Below, piece by piece: positions 1-6,248 of a stretch of 13,179 nucleotides of DNA. Origin of the DNA: CAVPGH01 sp046726955 (GTDB lineage: Bacteria > Acidobacteriota > Vicinamibacteria > Fen-336); the NCBI GenBank assembly GCA_046726955.1, contig JBKPBQ010000410.1, forward strand, positions 1-13,179, written 5' to 3'. A program made the position numbers and the translations under genes. How positions within the stretch are numbered: position 1 is the stretch's first letter; each line of letters starts with the position of its first letter. A model generated the notes under the pieces. It saw only the letters and a program-made list of their open reading frames with translations, ran no database searches and had not been told where the DNA came from.

Positions 1-79
1 GGGTCCGCGGCGAGGGCGGCTCCGCCGCGGCGGCGCCGGTGGCGGCGGCGAGAAGCAGCAGGACGGCGGCTCGGCCCAT
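1..79 (-). CDS. N-terminal signal peptide of an exported protein (partial, cut by window edge)
   Basis: Reading the minus strand from the ATG at 79 gives 26 codons that stay open to the window edge. They encode a textbook Sec signal peptide: a short positive start (MGR), a hydrophobic core rich in Leu and Ala at residues 4-14, and a small-residue AAAA stretch followed by E20, so signal peptidase I would probably cut after A19. A strong Shine-Dalgarno sequence (AAGGGGAG) lies about 6 nt upstream of the ATG, which supports this start. The gene follows the GMC oxidoreductase gene in the same direction after a 67-bp gap, so the two could be co-transcribed unless the hairpin at 102-126 terminates. 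The mature protein lies outside the window and its function cannot be told. Confidence 0.72.
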   Translation of the reverse strand, partial: MGRAAVLLLLAAATGAAAAEPPSPRT

Positions 80-101
80 GGGCACGCTCCCCTTTCCAGA
101 G

Positions 102-126
102 GGCCCGATGCTAGCAGGGTCGGGCC
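102..126. terminator. 7-bp inverted repeat between the GMC oxidoreductase gene and the signal-peptide gene
   Basis: GGCCCGA (102-108) and TCGGGCC (120-126) are perfect inverted repeats around an 11-nt loop. The loop begins with an 8-bp palindrome, TGCTAGCA (109-116). There is no T-tract on the minus-strand side, so it is not a classical intrinsic terminator. Its position just after the stop of the GMC gene allows a terminator. Because a -10-like element falls inside it (108-113, minus), it could instead be an operator for the gene that starts at 79. Confidence 0.35.
108..113 (-). promoter_or_regulatory. Possible extended -10 element for the gene starting at 79
   Basis: On the minus strand the sequence reads TGCTAGCAT: an extended -10 (TGn) followed by TAGCAT, which matches four of six positions of TATAAT. 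Transcription would begin near 101, giving a leader of about 22 nt that contains the good ribosome binding site. No convincing -35 hexamer is seen at the expected distance (131-136 reads CCCCAG on this strand). The element overlaps the inverted repeat at 102-126. Weak prediction. Confidence 0.25.
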
Positions 127-146
127 TCGGCTGGGGAAGGATGGGC

Positions 147-1736
147 TCAGGCGCGCGCGGGCGCGCGGCCGCGGATGAGATCGGCGGCCTTCTCGCCGAC
201 GAGGATGGCCGGCGCGTTGGTGTGGCCGCGGATGATCCGGGGAAAGACCGAGGCGTCCGCGACGCGGAGACCGGTCACTCCGCGCACCCGCAGCTCCGCG
301 TCCACCACCGCCGCCGGGTCCGATCCCATCCGGCACGTCCCCACCGGGTGATAGAGCGTCTCCACCTGCTCGCGCACGAAGCGCGCGAGATCGGCGTCGC
401 TCTCCACCCCCGGACCCGGCTCGATGGGGTCGCCGGCGAAGTCGGAGAGCGGCGGCGTGCGAATGACGCGGCGCGCGAGCTTCAGGCCCTCCACGAGGAG
501 CCTCAGGTCTTCGCCGCCGGGATCCGAGAGATAGCGCGGCTGGATGAGTGGAGGCGCCAGGGGATCGGCAGATTGGAGCGTAATCGCGCCCCTGCTCTTC
601 GGCTGCAGGAGCACGACGCCGATCGAGATGCCGTGACACGTCGGCTTCTCGAGGCCGTGGTCCAGAAACGGCACGGGAGCGAAGATCAGCTCGACGTCGG
701 GAGCGGGCGCGCCGGCGGCGAGGCGGACGAACGCCACCGCCTCGCCCACGTTGGAGGTGAGCTGCCCGCGCTTGAGGAGCAGGAAGCGAAGGAGGTTCGC
801 GATCGATTCCGCGGTGAAGAGCGTGACCGGACGCGGACAGGAAACAACGACTCCGGACATGACATGGTCCTGTAGGTTCTCGCCGACGCCGGGAGAATCG
901 GCCACGACGGGAAGGCCCAGCCCGCGCAGGTGAGCGGCGGGGCCGATCCCGGAGAGCATCAGGAGCTGCGGCGAGTTGACCGTGCCTCCGGCGAGAACGA
1001 CTTCGGCGCGCGCGCGCCCGACCTCGCGGCGGCCGTCGTGGACGTACTCGACACCCACCGCGCGCGACCCTTCGAAAAGGACCCGCGTGGCGTGCGCGCC
1101 GGTGACGACCGCCAGGTTGGCGCGGGAACGCGCGGGCGCCAGGTAGGCCCGGGCCGCGCTGCAGCGCTGCCCGCCCTTCTGGGTCACCTGCGTGTAGTCG
1201 ACCCCGTCCTGCTCGGGGCCGTTGACGTCGAGGTTGCGAGGAAGCCCCGTTTTGACCGCCGCCTCGACGAAGGCGTGCGTCGCGGGGTTGGGATCGCGGA
1301 GCTCGGCGACGTTCAAGGGGCCGCCGACGCCGCGAAGCGGGAGCGGGCCTCGCTCCGTGTTCTCCATCTTGAGGAAGAGAGGCAGGACGTCGTCGAACGT
1401 CCAGCCCGGGTTGCCGAGGACGCCCCAGTCGTCGTAGTCGCGGCGGTGGCCCCGGACGTACATCTGCGCGTTGATCGAGGAGCTGCCGCCGAGCGTCTTG
1501 CCCCGCGGCCAGTACAGCTCGCGCCGGCCCAGGTGCTCCTGGGGCGCGGTCGTGTAGTTCCAGTCGTATCGGGTCTTGAAGAGCTTCGTGAAGCCGGCGG
1601 GCACGCGCATCATGAGCTCGCGATCCGGCGGACCGGCCTCGAGAAGCAGGACCTTTGCGGCCGCGTCTTCGGTCAGCCGGCCGGCGAGCGCGCACCCGGC
1701 CGAGCCCGCACCGATGATCACGTAGTCGTAGTCCAT
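147..1736 (-). CDS. GMC-family FAD-dependent oxidoreductase (choline/alcohol dehydrogenase-like)
   Basis: 529 aa, full length for the glucose-methanol-choline oxidoreductase family, which oxidises primary or secondary alcohols with FAD. The N-terminus has the Rossmann FAD-binding motif GAGSAG (9-14) and the acidic LLLEAG strand end (31-35). The first GMC signature, PRGKTLGGSSSIN, is at 77-89; the second (GTVNSPQLLMLSGIGP) lies just before mid-protein. The C-terminal catalytic pair is present as H463 (YHPVGTCRMG) and N507 (GHTNAPA), the His/Asn version found in many alcohol dehydrogenases of the family. No signal peptide is seen, so it is cytoplasmic. The ATG at 1736 has no clear Shine-Dalgarno sequence, but the protein begins with the canonical first FAD-binding strand, so the start is sound. 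It is divergent from the serine hydrolase gene. The substrate cannot be inferred, and betA would be an over-call. Confidence 0.93.
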   Translation of the reverse strand: MDYDYVIIGAGSAGCALAGRLTEDAAAKVLLLEAGPPDRELMMRVPAGFTKLFKTRYDWNYTTAPQEHLGRRELYWPRGKTLGGSSSINAQMYVRGHRRDYDDWGVLGNPGWTFDDVLPLFLKMENTERGPLPLRGVGGPLNVAELRDPNPATHAFVEAAVKTGLPRNLDVNGPEQDGVDYTQVTQKGGQRCSAARAYLAPARSRANLAVVTGAHATRVLFEGSRAVGVEYVHDGRREVGRARAEVVLAGGTVNSPQLLMLSGIGPAAHLRGLGLPVVADSPGVGENLQDHVMSGVVVSCPRPVTLFTAESIANLLRFLLLKRGQLTSNVGEAVAFVRLAAGAPAPDVELIFAPVPFLDHGLEKPTCHGISIGVVLLQPKSRGAITLQSADPLAPPLIQPRYLSDPGGEDLRLLVEGLKLARRVIRTPPLSDFAGDPIEPGPGVESDADLARFVREQVETLYHPVGTCRMGSDPAAVVDAELRVRGVTGLRVADASVFPRIIRGHTNAPAILVGEKAADLIRGRAPARA

Positions 1737-1741
1737 CGAAC

Positions 1742-1747
1742 GCTATA
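1742..1747 (-). promoter_or_regulatory. Possible -10 element of the GMC oxidoreductase gene
   Basis: TATAGC on the minus strand ends 5 nt before the ATG at 1736. If used as a -10, transcription would begin at or next to the start codon, giving a leaderless mRNA. That would fit the absence of a Shine-Dalgarno sequence. No good -35 is visible. Tentative. Confidence 0.25.
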
Positions 1748-1790
1748 CACCGCCGCGGCACGAGGCCAGTGGCGCGATGCGGATCGACAT

Positions 1791-1796
1791 GATAAC
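1791..1796 (+). promoter_or_regulatory. Possible -10 element of the serine hydrolase gene
   Basis: GATAAC, four of six matches to TATAAT and preceded by a T-rich step for this region, ends 9 nt before the ATG at 1806. A transcript from it would have almost no leader. It lies in the 69-bp divergent interval shared with the GMC oxidoreductase gene. That interval also holds the 8-bp palindrome GCCGCGGC at 1752-1759, which in DNA this GC-rich could be chance. Tentative. Confidence 0.2.
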
Positions 1797-1805
1797 CAGG
1801 TTGCC

Positions 1806-3233
1806 ATGCCCAAGGCCCTCTCGTTCGTCGCGCTGCTCGTCTCGCTCCAGATCCTGGCCTCCCGCCCCGTTGCCGCCGATGCCGTGGACGATTTCGTGGA
1901 AGCCTACCGCCAGCGTCACCAGATCCCGGGCCTCTCCCTGGCGATCTGCCGGGACGGCCAGGTCGTCAAGGCCCGGGGCTATGGCCTCGCGAACGTGGAG
2001 CTCGACGTCCCCGTGAAGCCGGAGACCGTCTTCCAGTCGGGCTCGGTGGGCAAGCAGTTCACGGCAATGGCCGTCATGATGCTCGTCGAGGAGGGCAAGC
2101 TCTCTCTCGACGATTCGCTCGCGAAGCACTTCCCGGGCTCCCCATCCGCGTGGAAGGACATCACGATTCGCCACCTGCTCACGCACACCTCGGGCATCAT
2201 GGACTGGGAGTACAAGGAGCTCGACTACCGGCGCGACTACACGGAGGACGAGCTCGTGAAGGTCGCGCAGAAGCTGCCCCTCGACTTCCCGGCGGGGACG
2301 CACTGGAGCTACAGCAACACCGGCTACGTGCTCCTCGGCGTCCTCATCCGGAAGGCGAGCGGCGTCTTCTACGGCGACTTCCTGCACGAGCGCATCTTCG
2401 CGCCGCTGGGCATGGAGGCGACGCGCATCATCAGCGAGGCCGACATCGTCAAGAACCGCGCCGCCGGCTACCAGCTTCGGGACGGAAAGCTCGCGAACCA
2501 GGACTGGGTCTCTCCCTCGCTCAACACCACTGCCGACGGCTCGCTCTACCTGACCGCGCTCGACCTCGCGCGCTGGGACGCCGCCCTCGGGGCCGGCCGA
2601 CTCCTGAAGAAGGAGAGCTACGACCTCATGTGGTCTCCCGTCCGCCTCGCCGACGGGACCACCTACCCCTACGGTTTCGGCTGGGGCCTCGACGTGCAGC
2701 GCGGAGACAGGGTCATCGCCCACGGAGGCTCCTGGCAGGGCTTCCGCACCGCGATCACGCGGTACCCGGACCGCAAGCTCACCGTGATCGCCCTCGCCAA
2801 CCTCGCCGAGGCGGAGCCCGAGATCCTGGCCAGCACCGTCGCGGGCCTCGTGGAGCCCGCCCTCGCCGCGCCCGCCGCGAACGCGCACGTGGCCGATCCG
2901 GATCCCGCGCGCACGACTGCGCTGCGTGCGGTGCTCGAGGACTGGGCGCGCGCGCACCCCTCGCCGCGCATGGGCCGCGGGCTCCGCGCGTGGACGGAGA
3001 CGCGCCGGGAGAAGGGACAGCGCGAGAGGACGGCCAAAGTCCTCGCCGACGTCCGCGAGTTCGCCTATCTCGGCGAGGACGATCTTTCCGGCCGCGGGTT
3101 CGAGCGCCGCGGCGAGGAGCTACGCACGGTCGTGTACTGCGCACTGCGCGGCAAGGACGGCGATCGGCGCTACGAGTTCTACCTGAACGCCCGAGGTCAG
3201 GTCACCGACTTCGAGTCCCAGGCCGTCGACTGA
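1806..3233 (+). CDS. Exported serine hydrolase, beta-lactamase class C / penicillin-binding-protein-like family
   Basis: 475 aa. A signal peptide covers about residues 1-26 (hydrophobic core at 5-17, VAADA near the cleavage site), placing the enzyme in the periplasm or outside. The family's three active-site motifs are all present: S80-V-G-K83 (nucleophile serine and lysine), Y169-S-N171 and H306-G-G308. This fold includes beta-lactamases, D-aminopeptidases, carboxypeptidases and esterases, so a role in antibiotic resistance should not be assumed. The hydrolase domain ends near residue 345. An Ala/Pro-rich linker and a charged C-terminal domain (about 360-475) of unknown role follow. The reading frame is open far upstream, but the ATG at 1806 is chosen because it begins the signal peptide; only a weak AGG precedes it. 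It is divergent from the GMC gene and convergent with the LPS operon, with 1 nt between stop codons. Confidence 0.93.
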   Translation: MPKALSFVALLVSLQILASRPVAADAVDDFVEAYRQRHQIPGLSLAICRDGQVVKARGYGLANVELDVPVKPETVFQSGSVGKQFTAMAVMMLVEEGKLSLDDSLAKHFPGSPSAWKDITIRHLLTHTSGIMDWEYKELDYRRDYTEDELVKVAQKLPLDFPAGTHWSYSNTGYVLLGVLIRKASGVFYGDFLHERIFAPLGMEATRIISEADIVKNRAAGYQLRDGKLANQDWVSPSLNTTADGSLYLTALDLARWDAALGAGRLLKKESYDLMWSPVRLADGTTYPYGFGWGLDVQRGDRVIAHGGSWQGFRTAITRYPDRKLTVIALANLAEAEPEILASTVAGLVEPALAAPAANAHVADPDPARTTALRAVLEDWARAHPSPRMGRGLRAWTETRREKGQRERTAKVLADVREFAYLGEDDLSGRGFERRGEELRTVVYCALRGKDGDRRYEFYLNARGQVTDFESQAVD

Positions 3234-3234
3234 G

Positions 3235-3762
3235 CTAGAACGGTAGGCCCTGGCGGACGTACAGGAGCGCGGCCACGAGAGGGAGCGCCAGGGCCGTCCG
3301 CCACTCGCGGTTCGTCCGGACGCGCGTCCAGTCGAAGCGGGACGCGCGGGGGCCCGAGGCGCGCAGCCGCGGCCAGAAGAGCGGGACCGCGGCCGCCCAC
3401 TCCGCGTACGCGGCCCCGAACTTCCCGCTCAGGAACGCCGCCTCCTCGCGGATCACCGTCGGGTAGAAGGCGAGCAGGTAGACGGCGCCGGCCAGGGCGA
3501 CCCAGGGGCTCGCCGCGGCCACGGCGACACCCACCGCCATGATCACGCTGCCCAGGTAGAGCGGGTTCCGCGTGTGCGCGTAGGGGCCGCCGGTGGCGAG
3601 CGACTTCGTCTTCTCGATGTGGCCGGCGGCCCAGAGACGCACGAGCTCGCCGACGAGGGCGATCGGCAGGCCTACGAGGAGCGACGTCATCGTGGGACGG
3701 GCGAAGAAGAGCGCCGCGATCCCCGCCGCCCACCCCACGGGAACGCGCAGCCTAGACGGCAA
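3235..3762 (-). CDS. Isoprenylcysteine carboxyl methyltransferase (ICMT)/phospholipid methyltransferase-like membrane protein
   Basis: 175 aa, with hydrophobic segments near residues 10-22, 25-46, 72-103 and 156-169, so an integral inner-membrane protein. The ICMT/PEMT-type SAM-binding signature is clear: GPYAHTRNPLYLG (59-71), then REEAAF...KFGAAYAEW (105-122). Bacterial members are mostly uncharacterised small-molecule or lipid methyltransferases; the substrate here is unknown. The start is TTG at 3762, overlapping the end of waaC by 11 nt and preceded by GGAAGG a few nt upstream. A GTG at 3738 is a weaker alternative. It is the last gene of the LPS operon, so modification of a lipid or LPS component is plausible but only inferred. 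Its stop lies 1 nt from the stop of the convergent serine hydrolase gene. Confidence 0.82.
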   Translation of the reverse strand: MPSRLRVPVGWAAGIAALFFARPTMTSLLVGLPIALVGELVRLWAAGHIEKTKSLATGGPYAHTRNPLYLGSVIMAVGVAVAAASPWVALAGAVYLLAFYPTVIREEAAFLSGKFGAAYAEWAAAVPLFWPRLRASGPRASRFDWTRVRTNREWRTALALPLVAALLYVRQGLPF

Positions 3763-4777
3763 GCCGCCCTTCCGCGCGCAAGGCGAGGCGCCGCTCCACC
3801 GCCTCCAGGACCTCGGACGCGGGAATCCCGGCCATGACGCCGTCGTGGCGAGGACACACGCGCCGGTGACAGGGGGCGCACGGCGGCACGCGCCGCACGA
3901 CCACGTCCGCCGCGTCGAAGGGGCCGTTGCGCGCGGGATCGGTCGGTCCGAAGAGAGCGACCACCGGCGTGCGCACCGCGCAGGCGAGGTGGAGCGTGCC
4001 CGTGTCCGCGGCCACCACCACGCGGGCGCGCCGAGCGAGCTCGACGTAGTCGAGCAGGCTCGTGGGGAAGGAGCGCTGGGCCGCGCCGTCCGAGGCGGCG
4101 ACGACCTTCTCGGCCAGGCCCTCCTCTCCGGGACCCCAGGTCACGATCGAGGCGAGGCCGAACGCGCGCAGGCCGCGCGCGACCTCGCCGAACCGCTCCG
4201 CGGGCCAGAGCTTGCTCGCCCAGCCTCCTCCCGGGTTCAGGATCGCGAAGGAGCCCAGGCCGAGCGCGCGCAGACCGGAGTCCACGCGCGGCACCGACTC
4301 GGGCGACGCCGGCAGCGGGAACTCGCGCTGCCCGACGGCGTCGATGCCGAGGGGCCGGAGGAGTGCGAGGTTCTTGTCGATCACGTGAACGGCGGCGGGC
4401 GGAAGAGCGACGCTCTCGCCGACGAGGAGCGACGACGGCCGCTCCCGCCGCCACTCGCTCGAGTACCCGATCACGCGGCGCGCGCCCGAGAGCCGGGCCC
4501 ACGCCGCCGATTTCCAGAGCCCCTGGAAGTCGAGCGCCACGTCGAAGCGCTCTGCGCGCAGCGCCCGCACCGCAGTCGCCGCTTCGGAGAGACGGTACGC
4601 CTTCACCGCGGGGATCGTGACCACGCGGGAGACGGCGGGGTTTCCCTCGAGGAGGACGCGCGAGGCGGGCTCCACGAGCCAGCCGACTTCGTGGCCGGCC
4701 CGGCGCAGCGCGGCCAAAGCGGGCAGCACGTGTACGACGTCGCCGATCGACGACGTGCGAACGACGAGCGCCTTCAC
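3752..4777 (-). CDS. waaC: Lipopolysaccharide heptosyltransferase I-like (glycosyltransferase family 9)
   Basis: 341 aa, typical of GT9 heptosyltransferases. WaaC adds the first heptose to Kdo2-lipid A from an ADP-heptose donor on the cytoplasmic face of the inner membrane. The N-terminus KALVVRTSSIGDVVHVLPAL (2-21) closely resembles the WaaC acceptor-domain start. DFQGLWKS (83-90) corresponds to the conserved D-x-Q-G-L-x-K-S segment. The donor-side motifs NPGGGWASKLWP (181-192), ADTGTLHLA (257-265) and FGPTDPARNGP (276-286) follow, with a Cys cluster at C300-C308. The GTG at 4777 overlaps the rfaE2 stop as GTGA and has GAGAGG about 8 nt upstream; the open frame further upstream lies inside rfaE2 and is not used. 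Assignment as heptosyltransferase I rather than II rests on the SSIGDV start and similarity by eye; acceptor order was not tested. Confidence 0.9.
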   Translation of the reverse strand: MKALVVRTSSIGDVVHVLPALAALRRAGHEVGWLVEPASRVLLEGNPAVSRVVTIPAVKAYRLSEAATAVRALRAERFDVALDFQGLWKSAAWARLSGARRVIGYSSEWRRERPSSLLVGESVALPPAAVHVIDKNLALLRPLGIDAVGQREFPLPASPESVPRVDSGLRALGLGSFAILNPGGGWASKLWPAERFGEVARGLRAFGLASIVTWGPGEEGLAEKVVAASDGAAQRSFPTSLLDYVELARRARVVVAADTGTLHLACAVRTPVVALFGPTDPARNGPFDAADVVVRRVPPCAPCHRRVCPRHDGVMAGIPASEVLEAVERRLALRAEGRLAV

Positions 4778-5253
4778 CGGCGCAACCTCTCGAGGATCGC
4801 CCGCGTGTCGTGGTCCTTGGGGTCGCCCACGATCGCCACGCGGCCGCCGTAGGACCGGACGATGTCCCACTCGGGGACCGTTTCCGGCGTGTAGTCCGTC
4901 CCCTTGCAATGGACGTCCGGCTTCAGCGCAAGGAGCAGCCGGCCCACGTCGTCCTCTGGGAAGACCACGACGTGATCCACGGCGCGCAGCGCGGCCACGA
5001 GCAGCGCCCGGTCGTCCGCGGGCTGGACCGGCCGCCCCTCGCCCTTCAGCCGACGCACCGAGTCGTCGGCGTTCACGCCCACGACCAGCACGTCGGCCTC
5101 GGCGCGCGCCCCCTCGAGGTACCGCACGTGGCCGACGTGGAGGACGTCGAAGCAGCCGTTGGCAAGCGCGATCGTCCGGCCCGCCCGGCGCGCCTCGGCC
5201 ACGCGCGCCGCCACCTCCTCGAGCGTTCCGATCTTTCCCGTCGCCGCCCTCAC
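4774..5253 (-). CDS. rfaE2 (hldC): D-glycero-beta-D-manno-heptose 1-phosphate adenylyltransferase
   Basis: 159 aa, a stand-alone version of the C-terminal half of E. coli HldE. It joins ATP to heptose 1-phosphate to form ADP-heptose in the cytoplasm. The cytidylyltransferase-type nucleotide-binding motif is complete: NGCFDVLHVGH, with HVGH at 39-42. GVNADDSVRRLKGEGRP follows, and then the family's KGTDYTPETVPE and SYGGRVAIV segments near the end. The usual GRSTT-type motif after that segment is replaced by GDPKDHDTRAI. Start GTG at 5253 overlaps the rfaE1 stop (GTGA); GGAGAG about 7 nt upstream is a good ribosome binding site. The stop overlaps the waaC start in the same way. The heptose 1-phosphate role is supported by the adjacent kinase and phosphatase genes of the same pathway. 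Confidence 0.93.
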   Translation of the reverse strand: MRAATGKIGTLEEVAARVAEARRAGRTIALANGCFDVLHVGHVRYLEGARAEADVLVVGVNADDSVRRLKGEGRPVQPADDRALLVAALRAVDHVVVFPEDDVGRLLLALKPDVHCKGTDYTPETVPEWDIVRSYGGRVAIVGDPKDHDTRAILERLRR

Positions 5254-6248
5254 TCTCCGCTCTCCACCGCCGCCGCAAGCTCGTCCGCGGAAACGGTCGC
5301 CGTCGCGTGCTTCATGACGACGATCCCGCCCGCGTAGTTCGCGAGGTGCGCCGCCTCCGCGGGCCGCGCGCCCGCGGCGAGGGCGAGCGTGAACGTCGCG
5401 ATCACCGTGTCCCCCGCGCCCGTGACGTCCGCGACCTGGTCCGTGCCGTGGATCGGGATGTGGAGGGGGGCGCGGCCGGGCTCGAAGAGCGCCATGCCGT
5501 CGCGTCCGCGCGTGATGAGGACCGCCTGCGTCTTCAGCCGCCGAATAAGCGTACGCCCCGCCGCCTCGAGGCGCGTCCGGTCGAGGCCGATCGTGACGCC
5601 GAGGGCCGCCTCCACCTCGGGCTCGTTGGGCGTGACCGCGGTCATGCCCCGGAAGCGCAGCATGTCGAACCGCGAATCGACGGTGACGGGGACGCGACGC
5701 CGGCGGGCGAGGGCGACAGCGGCCCCCACCACCTCCGGCGTGAGCAGGCCGAAGCCGTAGTCGCTCACGAGGACGCCGTCGAGGGGACCCTGGAAGCTCC
5801 GCAGCTGCCCCACGAGCGCGGCCCGGGCGGCGCTCCGCGCGGGGAGCGCGCTCGTCCGGTCCATCCGCACGATCTGCTGGCGCGAGGAGTGGAGGCTGCC
5901 GGCGAGGATCCGCGTCTTCACCGGCGTCGGGTAACCCTTGTCGGTGAGCACGTGCGCGGCCGTGATGCCCTTCAACCGCAGGAGCCGCCGGACGTCGCGG
6001 CCGGGCGCGTCGCGGCCGAGGACGCCGAAGGGCACGGGCGTGCCTCCGAGCGTCCGGATGTTGTGGACGGCGTTGGCCCCACCGCCGAGTCGGAGGTCGG
6101 TCGTGTCGTGCTGCAGGATGAGGACCGGCGCCTCGCGGCTCACCCGCTGCACGCGGCCGTAGGCGAACTCGTCGGCCACGAGGTCGGCGACCACGAGGAC
6201 GCGACGGCCGGCAAAGGCGCGGACGACTTCGAGCAGCCGCTCCCTCAC
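5250..6248 (-). CDS. rfaE1 (hldA): D-glycero-beta-D-manno-heptose-7-phosphate kinase (PfkB family)
   Basis: 332 aa, a stand-alone version of the N-terminal kinase half of HldE. It phosphorylates heptose 7-phosphate at C1 to give the 1,7-bisphosphate that GmhB then uses. Family features: ADLVADEFAYG (21-31) with SREAPV (37-42), the substrate-loop segment LGGGANAVHNI (54-64), SDYGFGLL (162-169), TPNEPE (206-211) and the PfkB anion-hole/catalytic motif DVTGAGDT (274-281) with D280 as the expected base. The frame is open upstream into gmhB, but similarity begins at the GTG at 6248. That codon overlaps the gmhB stop as GTGA and follows GGAAGAG by about 7 nt. The rfaE2 gene starts at its own stop, so the two HldE activities are separate, translationally linked proteins. 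Confidence 0.93.
   Translation of the reverse strand: MRERLLEVVRAFAGRRVLVVADLVADEFAYGRVQRVSREAPVLILQHDTTDLRLGGGANAVHNIRTLGGTPVPFGVLGRDAPGRDVRRLLRLKGITAAHVLTDKGYPTPVKTRILAGSLHSSRQQIVRMDRTSALPARSAARAALVGQLRSFQGPLDGVLVSDYGFGLLTPEVVGAAVALARRRRVPVTVDSRFDMLRFRGMTAVTPNEPEVEAALGVTIGLDRTRLEAAGRTLIRRLKTQAVLITRGRDGMALFEPGRAPLHIPIHGTDQVADVTGAGDTVIATFTLALAAGARPAEAAHLANYAGGIVVMKHATATVSADELAAAVESGE

Noticed and set aside
150..180. GCGCGC-rich run near the left edge as a simple repeat
   Set aside because: It is the Arg/Ala-rich end of the GMC coding sequence and follows codon periodicity.
147..1736. Choline dehydrogenase (betA) and a glycine-betaine locus
   Set aside because: The protein is GMC family but no betaine aldehyde dehydrogenase, BetI regulator or choline transporter is nearby, so the substrate is left open.
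930..1805. Long plus-strand open frame leading into the serine hydrolase gene
   Set aside because: It lies opposite the well-supported GMC gene, is low-complexity and charged with no recognised motif, and the hydrolase's signal peptide begins at 1806. Very GC-rich genomes routinely keep antisense frames open.
1743..2957. 404-codon minus-strand frame opposite the serine hydrolase
   Set aside because: Composition is Arg/Gly/Glu/Val-rich shadow coding with no domain; the plus-strand product carries all three catalytic motifs.
1806..3233. Antibiotic-resistance (AmpC-like) beta-lactamase
   Set aside because: SxxK, YSN and HGG motifs define only the broad fold; most environmental members are esterases or peptidases, and no ampR-type regulator is adjacent.
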